NCBI RefSeq assembly: GCF_021044685.1
Contig: NZ_CP088014.1
Location: 4,698,001-4,762,000, forward strand
Length of the DNA: 64,000 nucleotides
Direction: 5' to 3'
From: Bradyrhizobium daqingense
GTDB lineage: Bacteria; Pseudomonadota; Alphaproteobacteria; Rhizobiales; Xanthobacteraceae
In this document: piece by piece, positions 6,960 through 14,356 of the stretch
How positions within the stretch are numbered: the stretch's first letter is position 1
Layout of the letters: each line of letters starts with the position of its first letter
The notes under the pieces: model-generated
Databases searched by the model: none
Told to the model about the DNA's origin: nothing
Seen by the model: only the letters and a program-made list of their open reading frames with translations
Translations under genes and position numbers: made by a program

Positions 6960-7134
6960 GGGGAACGGGCGATGTCGGCTTTCAGTGACGACAACGCAGG
7001 AGCTGTCCTTGCGGACAGATCCTGCGCCGGGCCGCGAGCGTACCTTTTCCGAGGCCGCATCCCGGTGCGTGTGTCAAAGGCGGGAGGCATTACCCGCTTT
7101 GCCTTGCGGAGAAGTATCCGAGATCTTCACCACC
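6960..7134 (-). ncRNA. YrlA-like RNA unit 1: shared boxes with strongly changed interior
   Basis: The start box GGTGGTGAAGATC (7122-7134) and end box CATCGCCCGTTCCCC (6960-6974) match the other units, and GATACTTC follows the start box as GTTACTTC does elsewhere. Inside, only a T-arm-like hairpin remains recognisable (7075-7101, CAAAG/CTTTG plus CGGG/CCCG). The D arm and a closed acceptor stem are not visible. A very stable 13-bp hairpin with a GCAA loop (6995-7026) takes the place of the small hairpin of the other units. It reads as the most diverged member of the array. Confidence 0.6.
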
Positions 7135-7140
7135 GGCGTC

Positions 7141-7378
7141 GGTTGGGCCGCGATCATTGCGGCCAACCAATTTCAAGAAAATTCTATCGCGGCGCTATCG
7201 GCGCGCCGCACTTTGCGAACCCTTTGGGTTCGCTCTGCCATCGGTGTCCGGCTCATCGCCTCGTTCCCTCCGGCAGGCCCCGCGCACTTGGGCACGCGCC
7301 TTCTCAGCGCGAGCCCCGGGATCCGGGTCTCCCGTTCCGGCCCATGCCGGGATGTTCGGTTGAGCCGCGCGGCGGGCA
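7141..7378 (-). other. Structured non-coding stretch between the array and the upstream RNA
   Basis: No convincing gene. It holds several stable hairpins: 7141-7168 (GGTTGG/CCAACC arms), 7191-7207 (GGCGC/GCGCC) and 7215-7233 (GCGAACCC-AAA-GGGTTCGC, 8 bp). A promoter for the array and rsr-rtcB must lie here or inside the array, unless transcription reads through from upstream. TTGAAA is at 7171-7176 but no good -10 follows at the right distance. I could not place a promoter. Confidence 0.5.
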
Positions 7379-7414
7379 ACAAAAAACCCTCCGGAGCGGC
7401 AGGCTCGGGAGGGT
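7379..7414 (-). terminator. Rho-independent terminator of the candidate small RNA
   Basis: The stem ACCCTCC/GGAGGGT extends across one C-C mismatch into GAGC/GCTC around the loop CTGCC, followed on the minus strand by TTTTTTGTT. It separates the small RNA from the Y-RNA-like array downstream. Confidence 0.88.
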
Positions 7415-7578
7415 CCGTGAGAAGCGGACGGTCGATCTTGCGGTCAGGCAAGATCGCTCCCATGAGCCGGGCATGCGACATCGAATAGCTTGGGGCTATT
7501 CGGCATGCGGACAATTCTTTCGTAGCGGTTCGACATCGCTCGGTTCATGGTCTGTCGCGAACGGAAGTATTCGCGAGG
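7379..7578 (-). ncRNA. Candidate structured small RNA of about 200 nt, family unknown
   Basis: A consensus-like promoter lies directly upstream and a strong terminator ends it. In between are four strong hairpins: 7555-7576 (TCGCGAA/TTCGCGA), 7471-7508 (CGAATAGC/GCTATTCG inside GCATGC/GCATGC), 7434-7455 (GATCTTGC/GCAAGATC) and 7413-7429 (GTCCG/CGGAC). No reading frame with plausible protein features is seen. The boxes of the YrlA-like units are absent, so it is a different RNA. It points toward the array and rsr. I do not recognise the family. Confidence 0.6.
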
Positions 7579-7584
7579 CCGCGG

Positions 7585-7613
7585 GAGATACGCCCGCAAC
7601 TTGCGGATGTCAA
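7585..7613 (-). promoter_or_regulatory. Sigma-70-type promoter for the candidate small RNA
   Basis: On the minus strand a perfect TTGACA (7608-7613) is followed after 17 bases by TATCTC (7585-7590). Transcription would start near 7578. The same bases also form a T-arm-like hairpin GCGGG/CCCGC (7581-7597), so an RNA-structure reading is possible. Confidence 0.6.
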
Positions 7614-7631
7614 GCGAAGCGCGTGTGAAAA

Positions 7632-8327
7632 TTGCAGGACACCGACGACAAGACGGCTGTCGTGCCGAACTATCTCGGGCTCGACGGATTTCGCTGCGGC
7701 TGGGTCGCAGCGTGGATCGACGCGCGCGGCGATCACGGCTTCGACTATTCGCCGGGCCTGACGCGCCTGCTGGCGATGCCGCATGCACGCGCGATGATCG
7801 ACATGCCGATCGGCCTGGAGTGGAGCGGCTATCGCACCTGCGATCTGCAGGCGCGTGAGCTGATCGGCGCCTCCGTGTTTCTCGGCGCGCGCCGCGATCT
7901 CTGGACGTTCGCCGACATGGCCGCGGCCAATCGCTATTATTGGAAGCACGAGGGTAAGGGCAGGGGCGTTTCAGCGCAGCTCTGGAATATCAGGGACAAG
8001 CTCAAGGAGGTCGACGACGTCATGACGCCTGCGCTGCAAGTGACGATCGGAGAAGCGCACCCGGAATTGATCTTCTGGAATCTGGCCGGCCGCGTTCGGC
8101 TCGAGCCGAAGACGTCGCCGCGCGGCCGAGCGCAGCGCATTACCCTGCTGAAAGATCAAGGCTTCACCAGCATCGAAAGATGGCTGACGCTACGCCACGG
8201 CACAGGCATCGGCCGCGACGATCTCATCGATGCCTGCGCCTGCGCGGTCGCGGCACGCGACAGCACGCACTCCGTCGGTGACGGCAAGACCGATCCGCAC
8301 GGCTTGCGGATGGAGATCAACTATTGA
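7632..8327 (+). CDS. DUF429 protein, predicted RNase-H-like nuclease
   Basis: 231 residues from a TTG start. The N-terminal GLDGFRCGWVAAWID is the first strand of the DUF429 RNase-H-like fold with its acidic residue. DMPIGLE (near residue 55), EAHPELIFW (near residue 137) and GRDDLIDACACAVAAR (near residue 196) carry the further conserved acidic positions. Members are predicted nucleases of unknown substrate. The gene is divergent from the small RNA and the RNA-repair operon, so a link to RNA handling is possible but only by position. The start is uncertain, since no ATG lies near. Confidence 0.82.
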   Translation: MQDTDDKTAVVPNYLGLDGFRCGWVAAWIDARGDHGFDYSPGLTRLLAMPHARAMIDMPIGLEWSGYRTCDLQARELIGASVFLGARRDLWTFADMAAANRYYWKHEGKGRGVSAQLWNIRDKLKEVDDVMTPALQVTIGEAHPELIFWNLAGRVRLEPKTSPRGRAQRITLLKDQGFTSIERWLTLRHGTGIGRDDLIDACACAVAARDSTHSVGDGKTDPHGLRMEINY

Positions 8328-8333
8328 CGCCGG

Positions 8334-8546
8334 TCATCCTTCGCGTGCGCTTCCGTCTCCTTCATAGCCGCGACGATGATGAGCATGCTTCAGACCAACA
8401 TCGTCCTCATCCAGGCTTGCGGCTCTCTTTTCGTACTCGTCGGCCATCGACTCGAGTCGCCGCGCAGCCTCGCGATGCGCAAGCTCACCGGCGACACGGC
8501 GACAACGCTCGGCATGGTCGAGTAGGGCGCGTTTCTCGATGCTCAT
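8334..8546 (-). CDS. Small hypothetical protein
   Basis: 70 residues, charged and probably helical, with the central segment RRLESMADEYEKRAASLDED. Short proteins with this MADEYEKRA pattern recur in Bradyrhizobium, as far as I recall, but no function is known. It is convergent with the DUF429 gene and ends 6 bases after it. The alternative plus-strand frame through this stretch is a composition artefact. Confidence 0.55.
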   Translation of the reverse strand: MSIEKRALLDHAERCRRVAGELAHREAARRLESMADEYEKRAASLDEDDVGLKHAHHRRGYEGDGSAREG

Positions 8547-8708
8547 CCAGCGACAACGCTTTGACGGCCCAATGGTCCCGTCGCGCAGCAGCGGAACAGT
8601 GCGCTGGCTTCTTCCACAATGCGGGAAAAAGTAGCAATATTTTCGGTCGGATCAGGAACATGGCATTTCAGCCGACGTTTAAGCCAAGGCTGCTGAGGGA
8701 CAAAGACC

Positions 8709-8855
8709 ATGTACGACGTCTGCCAATGGGCAACCGCGATGCTCGCGATTGCCTTTACGGCTCTGCTTTTGATCACGGGCCAGCGGTTCACGGAGTATCG
8801 ACTGCAGTATCAGGTGAGGACCCCGATCGTGGCGTTGGCAACGCTGCCGCCTTAA
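8709..8855 (+). CDS. Small single-pass membrane protein, unknown
   Basis: 48 residues, starting MYDVCQWATAMLAIAF, with one hydrophobic helix (about residues 7-24) and a polar tail. The ATG has a good ribosome binding site (GCTGAGGGAC). No family is recognised. It stands between an unknown gene and a GST gene. Confidence 0.5.
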   Translation: MYDVCQWATAMLAIAFTALLLITGQRFTEYRLQYQVRTPIVALATLPP

Positions 8856-8940
8856 GCCTTCCACGGGACGAAGAGCGACTTGCGCCGTGCGGCGTCTTGC
8901 CTAGATTGGGCGCGCCTCAGTCCCTGCTCCGAAGGTCCCG

Positions 8941-9645
8941 ATGTCCGATCTGTCCGTCTTTCCCATCACCAAGCGCTGGCCGGCCAAGCATCCCGAGCTG
9001 CTTCAGCTCTACTCCTTGCCGACGCCCAACGGCGTCAAGGTCTCGATCATGCTGGAGGAAATCGGATTGCCTTACGAGGTCCATCTCGTCGATTTCGGCA
9101 AGGACGACCAGAAGACGGCGGAATTCCTCTCCCTCAATCCCAACGGCAAGATCCCCGCGATCCTTGATCCCAACGGTCCCGGCAGCAGGCCGCTGCCGCT
9201 GTTCGAGTCCGGCGCGATCCTGCAATACCTCGCCGAGAAGACCGGCAAGCTGCTGCCGATGGACGCCGCCCGCCGCTACCAGACACTGCAATGGCTGCAC
9301 TTCCAGATGGGCGGCATCGGGCCGATGTTCGGCCAGGTCGGCTTCTTCCACAAATTCGCCGGCAAGGATTACGAGGACAAGCGGCCCCGTGACCGCTACG
9401 TCGACGAAGCCAGGCGCCTGCTCGGCGTGATGGAGACGCATCTAGCCGGCCGCCAATGGTTCATGGATGACGCCTACACCATCGCCGACATCTCCATGCT
9501 CGGCTGGGTGCGCAATCTCATCGGTTTCTATGGCGCCGGCGATCTGGTCGAATTCGCCCAGTTCAAATCGGTCGGCGCCTGGCTCGAACGGGGCCTTGCG
9601 CGTCCGGCGGTGCAGCGCGGGCTGAACATTCCGCAGCGGCCCTGA
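8941..9645 (+). CDS. Glutathione S-transferase family protein
   Basis: 234 residues. The N-terminal thioredoxin-like domain (about 18-95) has LYSLPTPNGVKVSIMLEE, the cis-proline loop NPNGKIPAI and the glutathione-contacting ESGAILQYLAEK. The helical C-terminal domain holds DDAYTIADISMLGWV, the usual N-capping motif. TPNG at the start suggests the Nu-type (YghU/YfcG-like) GSTs, which act on disulfides and peroxides, but the substrate is not set. It stands alone on the plus strand. Confidence 0.92.
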   Translation: MSDLSVFPITKRWPAKHPELLQLYSLPTPNGVKVSIMLEEIGLPYEVHLVDFGKDDQKTAEFLSLNPNGKIPAILDPNGPGSRPLPLFESGAILQYLAEKTGKLLPMDAARRYQTLQWLHFQMGGIGPMFGQVGFFHKFAGKDYEDKRPRDRYVDEARRLLGVMETHLAGRQWFMDDAYTIADISMLGWVRNLIGFYGAGDLVEFAQFKSVGAWLERGLARPAVQRGLNIPQRP

Positions 9646-9647
9646 AG

Positions 9648-10022
9648 CTAGAACAGCCGTCCGCCGTTCGGCACGGGCTTGCTCGGCTGCACCAGCACCA
9701 CCTTGCCTTCGGCATCGGGGAAGCCGAGCGTCAGCACCTCGGAGACGACGGGGCCGATCTGACGTGGCGGGAAGTTGACGACGGCGGCGACCTGTTGTCC
9801 GACCAGCGTCTCGAGCGGATGATTTTCGGTGATCTGCGCCGAGCTCTTGCGTACGCCGATCGCAGGGCCGAAGTCGATCCACAGCCGCCACGCCGGCTTG
9901 CGCGCCTCCGGAAACGGTTTTGCGTCGACAATGGTGCCGACGCGGATATCGACCGCGAGGAAGCTGTTGAAATCGATGGCCGGCAAGGCGGCGGCCGCAG
10001 GATCGTGGGTGACGTGCATCAT
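9648..10022 (-). CDS. csaA: tRNA-binding domain protein CsaA
   Basis: 124 residues with a single OB-fold tRNA-binding domain: FLAVDIRVGTIVDAKPFPEA at the start and VVNFPPRQIGPVVSEVLTLGF at the end. CsaA is described as a secretion-related chaperone, and its fold matches the C-terminal domain of MetRS and the Arc1p/Trbp111 proteins. Size fits the family. It is convergent with the GST gene, with 2 bases between the two stops. Confidence 0.9.
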   Translation of the reverse strand: MMHVTHDPAAAALPAIDFNSFLAVDIRVGTIVDAKPFPEARKPAWRLWIDFGPAIGVRKSSAQITENHPLETLVGQQVAAVVNFPPRQIGPVVSEVLTLGFPDAEGKVVLVQPSKPVPNGGRLF

Positions 10023-10119
10023 CTGTCCGTTCGGGATGGCGTGGTTCGCAATATTGTCGCGCGAACCGGAGTTTCGTACAACGTTGCAGCCGAAGCATCA
10101 CGCATGCGCGAGGAATGAC

Positions 10120-10473
10120 TTGCCCAATATCATCTACGGCATCAAGAACTGCGACACCATGAAGAAGGCGCGTGCCTGGCTCGACAGTCATGGCGTCGCT
10201 TACGAGTTTCACGACTACAGGACGGCGGGGGTGGAGAAGGACAAGCTCAAGCAGTGGAGCGACAAGGTCGGCTGGGAGACGTTGCTCAATCGCGCCGGCA
10301 CGACCTTCAAGAAGCTGCCCGATTCCGACAAGGAAGGCCTCAGCGAGAAGAAGGCGCTGGCGTTGATGCTAGCGCAACCATCGATGATCAAGCGGCCGGT
10401 GCTGGAAATCGGCGGCAAGCTGCTGGTCGGCTTCAAGCCGGATATCTACGCCAAGGAAGTCAGGACCAAATAG
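10120..10473 (+). CDS. ArsC / Spx family protein (YffB-like)
   Basis: 117 residues from a TTG start after GAGGAATGAC. The thioredoxin-like ArsC fold is seen in IIYGIKNCDTMKKARAWL, where a single cysteine (NCDT) replaces the CxxC pair, and in IKRPVLEIGGKLLVGFKPD near the end. YffB-type proteins are likely glutathione-dependent thiol reductases rather than arsenate reductases. No arsenic gene is nearby. Longer upstream starts run through the csaA antisense region and are unlikely. Confidence 0.85.
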   Translation: MPNIIYGIKNCDTMKKARAWLDSHGVAYEFHDYRTAGVEKDKLKQWSDKVGWETLLNRAGTTFKKLPDSDKEGLSEKKALALMLAQPSMIKRPVLEIGGKLLVGFKPDIYAKEVRTK

Positions 10474-10498
10474 AGTAGGTGCCGGATCGCGTCGACCG

Positions 10499-11179
10499 CT
10501 AGTTCAGCTCGATGGTCTCGGTGGAGACGCTGGAGCCGGACTGATCGGCGAGCTCGACGACGTCCGCCGCCGCGATACGGCCAGGGGTGCGATGAAACAG
10601 GTCGCGATCGATCACGGCGCGTAGCCGGGGACGTGGTGGCGCGTCATTTCCGCGCATCAGGTTCTTGATCTCGAAGCCGCCGTCCTCGCAGAACGTCTTC
10701 ACCGACGCGATGACGTGGCTGACCTTGTCCTCGGTCTGGAACGGCAGCAGCAGCCGCTCATAGGCGACGATGCGTCCGTAGATATCGTCGACGTCGGCAA
10801 CGCTGTAGACCGGAAGCCCGCGCGCGACGCATTCATGATAGACCGGCATCACGAAGGGCGCGAGCCGCGGTCCGACATAGTCGTGCAGCAGGATGCCCTT
10901 GCCGGTGTGTCCATAGGCGCGCGAGATGCGCGTGTTTTCGCTCTGGATGGTCAGGTGCGGCGTCGGTCCCGAACCGTCGACCGTATAATAGATGAGATCA
11001 GACAGCTCTTCCTCGAGGCGCGCGGGCTGGTACTCCCAGATCGCCGGTGTGACCTGCTGGCGCGCATAAAGTCGCAGCCACGTGTTCAGGAGATCACGCT
11101 GCCTGATCGACTTGACGACGGAGGGCGCGGCGCTTGCGAAATCCAAAACAATATTCCCGGCATTCAGAAGCCCGCACAT
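10499..11179 (-). CDS. PAS-like domain protein, unknown
   Basis: 226 residues. About residues 28-175 resemble the alphaproteobacterial PAS_5 type: GKGILLHDYVGPRLAPFVMP, then GLPVYSVADVDDIYGRIVAYE and RLLLPF, followed by a C-terminal tail with no recognised domain. No kinase, cyclase or DNA-binding part is attached. It is divergent from the ABC importer operon across 327 bases. A sensory or adaptor role is only a guess. Confidence 0.65.
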   Translation of the reverse strand: MCGLLNAGNIVLDFASAAPSVVKSIRQRDLLNTWLRLYARQQVTPAIWEYQPARLEEELSDLIYYTVDGSGPTPHLTIQSENTRISRAYGHTGKGILLHDYVGPRLAPFVMPVYHECVARGLPVYSVADVDDIYGRIVAYERLLLPFQTEDKVSHVIASVKTFCEDGGFEIKNLMRGNDAPPRPRLRAVIDRDLFHRTPGRIAAADVVELADQSGSSVSTETIELN

Positions 11180-11506
11180 GATCCTCGCCGCGGGAAAATT
11201 TTCTATGAAGGCTGGCGCGCGGGACGAAAGACCGTTAACGACGACTTGACGACCGGTGCTTTTGCGAACCGGGAGGCCGGGCAGGCGCCATCAAACATCT
11301 CCGACTAAGGGAGCATTTGTATCCCAGCCGGAGGCCTGATCTGCTCAGCTTTCCGCCTTGCCTAACCCCCATCACCTCCGGCATATTCCGCGCCCGGAGG
11401 AGGCGTTCCGGATGGGCTCCAATTGGCTCCAAGACATCCGGAAAGCCGAAGTAAACAAGGACAGCCACGCGCGGCCAGCGCGTCGCGCGGGCAGGGGGAA
11501 ATCTGT
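11180..11506. other. Intergenic region between divergent genes
   Basis: This stretch of 327 bases must hold the promoters for the PAS-like gene (minus) and the ABC importer operon (plus). I see GC-rich inverted pieces around GGAGGCC but no clear operator, riboswitch or small gene. Confidence 0.5.
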
Positions 11507-12254
11507 TTGGCCGATGAGTTCATTCTCGAAACGGAAGGCTTGACCAAGGAGTTCGCGGGCTTCTTCGCCGTCCGCGACGTTGCGCTTAGGGTTCGCCGTG
11601 GGAGCATTCATGCGTTGATCGGCCCGAACGGGGCCGGCAAGACGACCTGCTTCAACCTTCTGACCAAGTTCCTCAAGCCGTCTGCCGGAAAGATCCTGTA
11701 CAAGGGGCAGGACATCACGGCGATGGCGCCGGCCGACGTGGCCCGCATGGGTCTGGTTCGTTCGTTCCAGATTTCGGCGGTATTTCCGCATCTCACCGCG
11801 CTGGAGAACGTCCGCGTCGCGCTTCAGCGCCAGCACGGCTCTTCGTTCGACTTCTGGCGCTCCAAATCCGTGCTCAACCGATTCAACGATCGCGCGCGCG
11901 AGCTGTTGAACGATGTCGGCCTCAGCGAGTTTGCCAACACGCCCGCAGTCGAGATGCCCTACGGGCGCAAGCGCGCACTGGAGATCGCAACGACGCTGGC
12001 ACTCGACCCTGAGATGATGCTGTTGGACGAGCCGATGGCCGGCATGGGCCACGAGGACATCGACAAGATCGCGGCGCTGATCAAGCGCATCTCCGCGAAA
12101 TACACCATCCTGATGGTCGAGCATAATCTCAGCGTCGTAGCCAATCTCTCCGACATCATCACCGTGCTGACGCGCGGGCAGGTGCTGGCGCAAGGCCATT
12201 ACTCGGAGCTCACCAAGGACGAGCGCGTCAAGGAAGCCTATCTGGGAGCCGGTC

Positions 12255-12262
<8 letters not shown>
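11507..12262 (+). CDS. livG: Branched-chain-amino-acid-type ABC transporter ATP-binding protein LivG
   Basis: 251 residues from a TTG start after GCAGGGGGAAA; the frame is open further upstream without a site. Walker A is GPNGAGKTTC, the signature is the degenerate MPYGRKRALEIA usual for LivG, and Walker B is MMLLDEPMAGM. The C-terminus ends EAYLGAGHA, the typical LivG end. It supplies one of two ATPases to the hydrophobic-amino-acid-type importer encoded in the next four genes. Overlaps livF by 8 bases, so the two are coupled. Confidence 0.93.
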
Positions 12263-13001
<739 letters not shown>

Positions 13002-13057
13002 GCGGCGGCCGAGCGAATTTCACTGATGAGTATAAAGAGAGGGTATTGGGAGCGGCC

Positions 13058-14278
13058 ATGAGACGGATCATTTCAGCAATGTTGCTCGGCACCGCCATCG
13101 CGCTCACGGCAACGAGTGCGGCGACGGCTCAGGACAAGACCATCAAGATCGGCGTGCTCACTGACAATTCCGGGCTCTATGCCGACCTCGGCGGGCCAGG
13201 ATCGACACTGGCGGCGCAGATGGCCATCGAGGATGCCGGCCTGAGTGCGAAGGGTTGGAAGATCGACCTGATCTCGGCCGACCATCAGAACAAGCCGGAC
13301 ATCGCGACTGCGATTGCGCGGCAGTGGATCGATGTCGAGAAGGTCGACATCTTCATGGACGTTCTGAACTCGGGCGTGGCGCTCGCGGTCAACAATGTCG
13401 TCCGGGAGAAGAATTCGATTCTGATCGACACGGGCGCGGCGACGTCCGATCTGACCAACGCCCAGTGTTCGCCGAACACGGTGCACTGGGTCTACGACAC
13501 CTACATGCTGGCCCACAGCACGGGGCAGGCGCTGGTGAAGGCCGGCGGCGATACCTGGTATTTCCTGACCGCAGACTACGCCTTCGGCCATGCGCTCGAG
13601 CGTGACACCACTGCCGTGGTCCTCAAATCAGGCGGCAAGGTGATCGGCACGGTCAAGCATCCCCTCAATACGGCGGATTTTTCCTCCTTCCTGCTCCAGG
13701 CGCAGGCGTCGAAGGCCAAGATCGTGGGCATGGCGAATGCCGGCGGCGACACCACCAACACGATCAAGCAAGCGGCGGAGTTCGGCATCGTCTCGGGCGG
13801 CCAGAAGCTCGCGGGGCTCCTGCTGTTCATCACCGACGTCCATGCGCTCGGATTGAAGGTTGCGCAGGGACTGAACTTCACCGAGACCTTTTACTGGGAC
13901 CTGAACGACGGCACTCGCGCCTTCTCCAAACGCTTTTCCGAGCGCATGAAGAACAAGGCGATGCCTTCGATGGTGCAGGCCGGCGTCTATTCGGGCCTGC
14001 TCCACTATTTCAAGGCGCTGGAGGCCATGGGCGGCAACCCGCATGACGGGGCCAAGGTGGTCGCCAAGATGAAGGAAATGCCGACGGACGATGGGCTGTT
14101 CGGTCAGGGAACGATCCGCGCGGACGGACGCAAGCTTCATCCCGCCTATCTGTTCGAGGTCAAGAAGCCCGAGGAATCCAAGGGACCCTGGGACTACTAC
14201 AAGCTGATCGGCACGACGCCGGCGGATCAGGCATTCCGGCCGCTGTCCGAGAGCGTCTGTCCGCTCGTGAAGAAGTAA
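13058..14278 (+). CDS. ABC transporter substrate-binding protein, LivK type
   Basis: 406 residues from the ATG at 13058 (site TTGGGAGCGG); a TTG 12 bases earlier is also possible. A signal peptide ends near TSAATAQ, so it is periplasmic. The mature part starts with KTIKIGVLTDNSGLYADLGG, the type I periplasmic-binding fold of leucine/amide-binding proteins. The ligand is unknown; relatives bind hydrophobic amino acids, amides, urea or aromatic acids. A close paralogue stands alone at 32933-34159. It is followed by a hairpin before livH. Confidence 0.92.
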   Translation: MRRIISAMLLGTAIALTATSAATAQDKTIKIGVLTDNSGLYADLGGPGSTLAAQMAIEDAGLSAKGWKIDLISADHQNKPDIATAIARQWIDVEKVDIFMDVLNSGVALAVNNVVREKNSILIDTGAATSDLTNAQCSPNTVHWVYDTYMLAHSTGQALVKAGGDTWYFLTADYAFGHALERDTTAVVLKSGGKVIGTVKHPLNTADFSSFLLQAQASKAKIVGMANAGGDTTNTIKQAAEFGIVSGGQKLAGLLLFITDVHALGLKVAQGLNFTETFYWDLNDGTRAFSKRFSERMKNKAMPSMVQAGVYSGLLHYFKALEAMGGNPHDGAKVVAKMKEMPTDDGLFGQGTIRADGRKLHPAYLFEVKKPEESKGPWDYYKLIGTTPADQAFRPLSESVCPLVKK

Positions 14279-14289
14279 CGGTGACGGTA

Positions 14290-14317
14290 CAGGCCGGCGC
14301 GCAACGCCGCCGGCCTG
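14290..14317 (+). promoter_or_regulatory. Hairpin between the binding-protein gene and livH
   Basis: CAGGCCGGCG and CGCCGCCGGCCTG form a long GC stem with loop CGCAA and one bulge. No T run follows. Such hairpins after binding-protein genes usually stabilise the upstream message so that binding protein exceeds permease. Confidence 0.65.
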
Positions 14318-14356
14318 CCGTTGAGGAATGACAAGAAGGGACCGGGTGCGGGATCG

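Noticed and set aside
6440..7120. Ordinary tRNA genes suggested by TTCGAAT T loops and GCTC...GAGC D arms
   Set aside because: The arms occur in permuted order (T arm before D arm on the same strand), acceptor ends are closed into hairpins, and unit 4 has no anticodon arm. No arrangement gives a normal cloverleaf with a free 3' end.
7141..7200. Sigma-54 promoter for an RtcR-controlled rtc operon
   Set aside because: No TGGC-N8-TTGC element with correct spacing was found near the array, and no rtcR gene is in the window.
7379..7578. Identification of the small RNA as 6S, SRP or tmRNA
   Set aside because: The hairpins stand in series rather than forming one long bulged rod, and I see no GGAAGC-type SRP tip or tmRNA tag frame. 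Left unnamed.
6440..7628. Open frames on both strands across the array (98, 286, 186 and 113 residues)
   Set aside because: The translations mix tRNA-arm and hairpin sequence, have no domain and no credible starts. The region is explained by RNA structure.
8543..8791. An 82-residue minus-strand frame beginning MNRWPVIKSRAV
   Set aside because: It overlaps the better supported small membrane protein on the plus strand, and has no good ribosome binding site or domain.
8324..9430. A 368-residue plus-strand frame
   Set aside because: It crosses the small minus-strand gene and runs through the GST gene in another frame; the composition is typical of an out-of-frame GC-rich translation.
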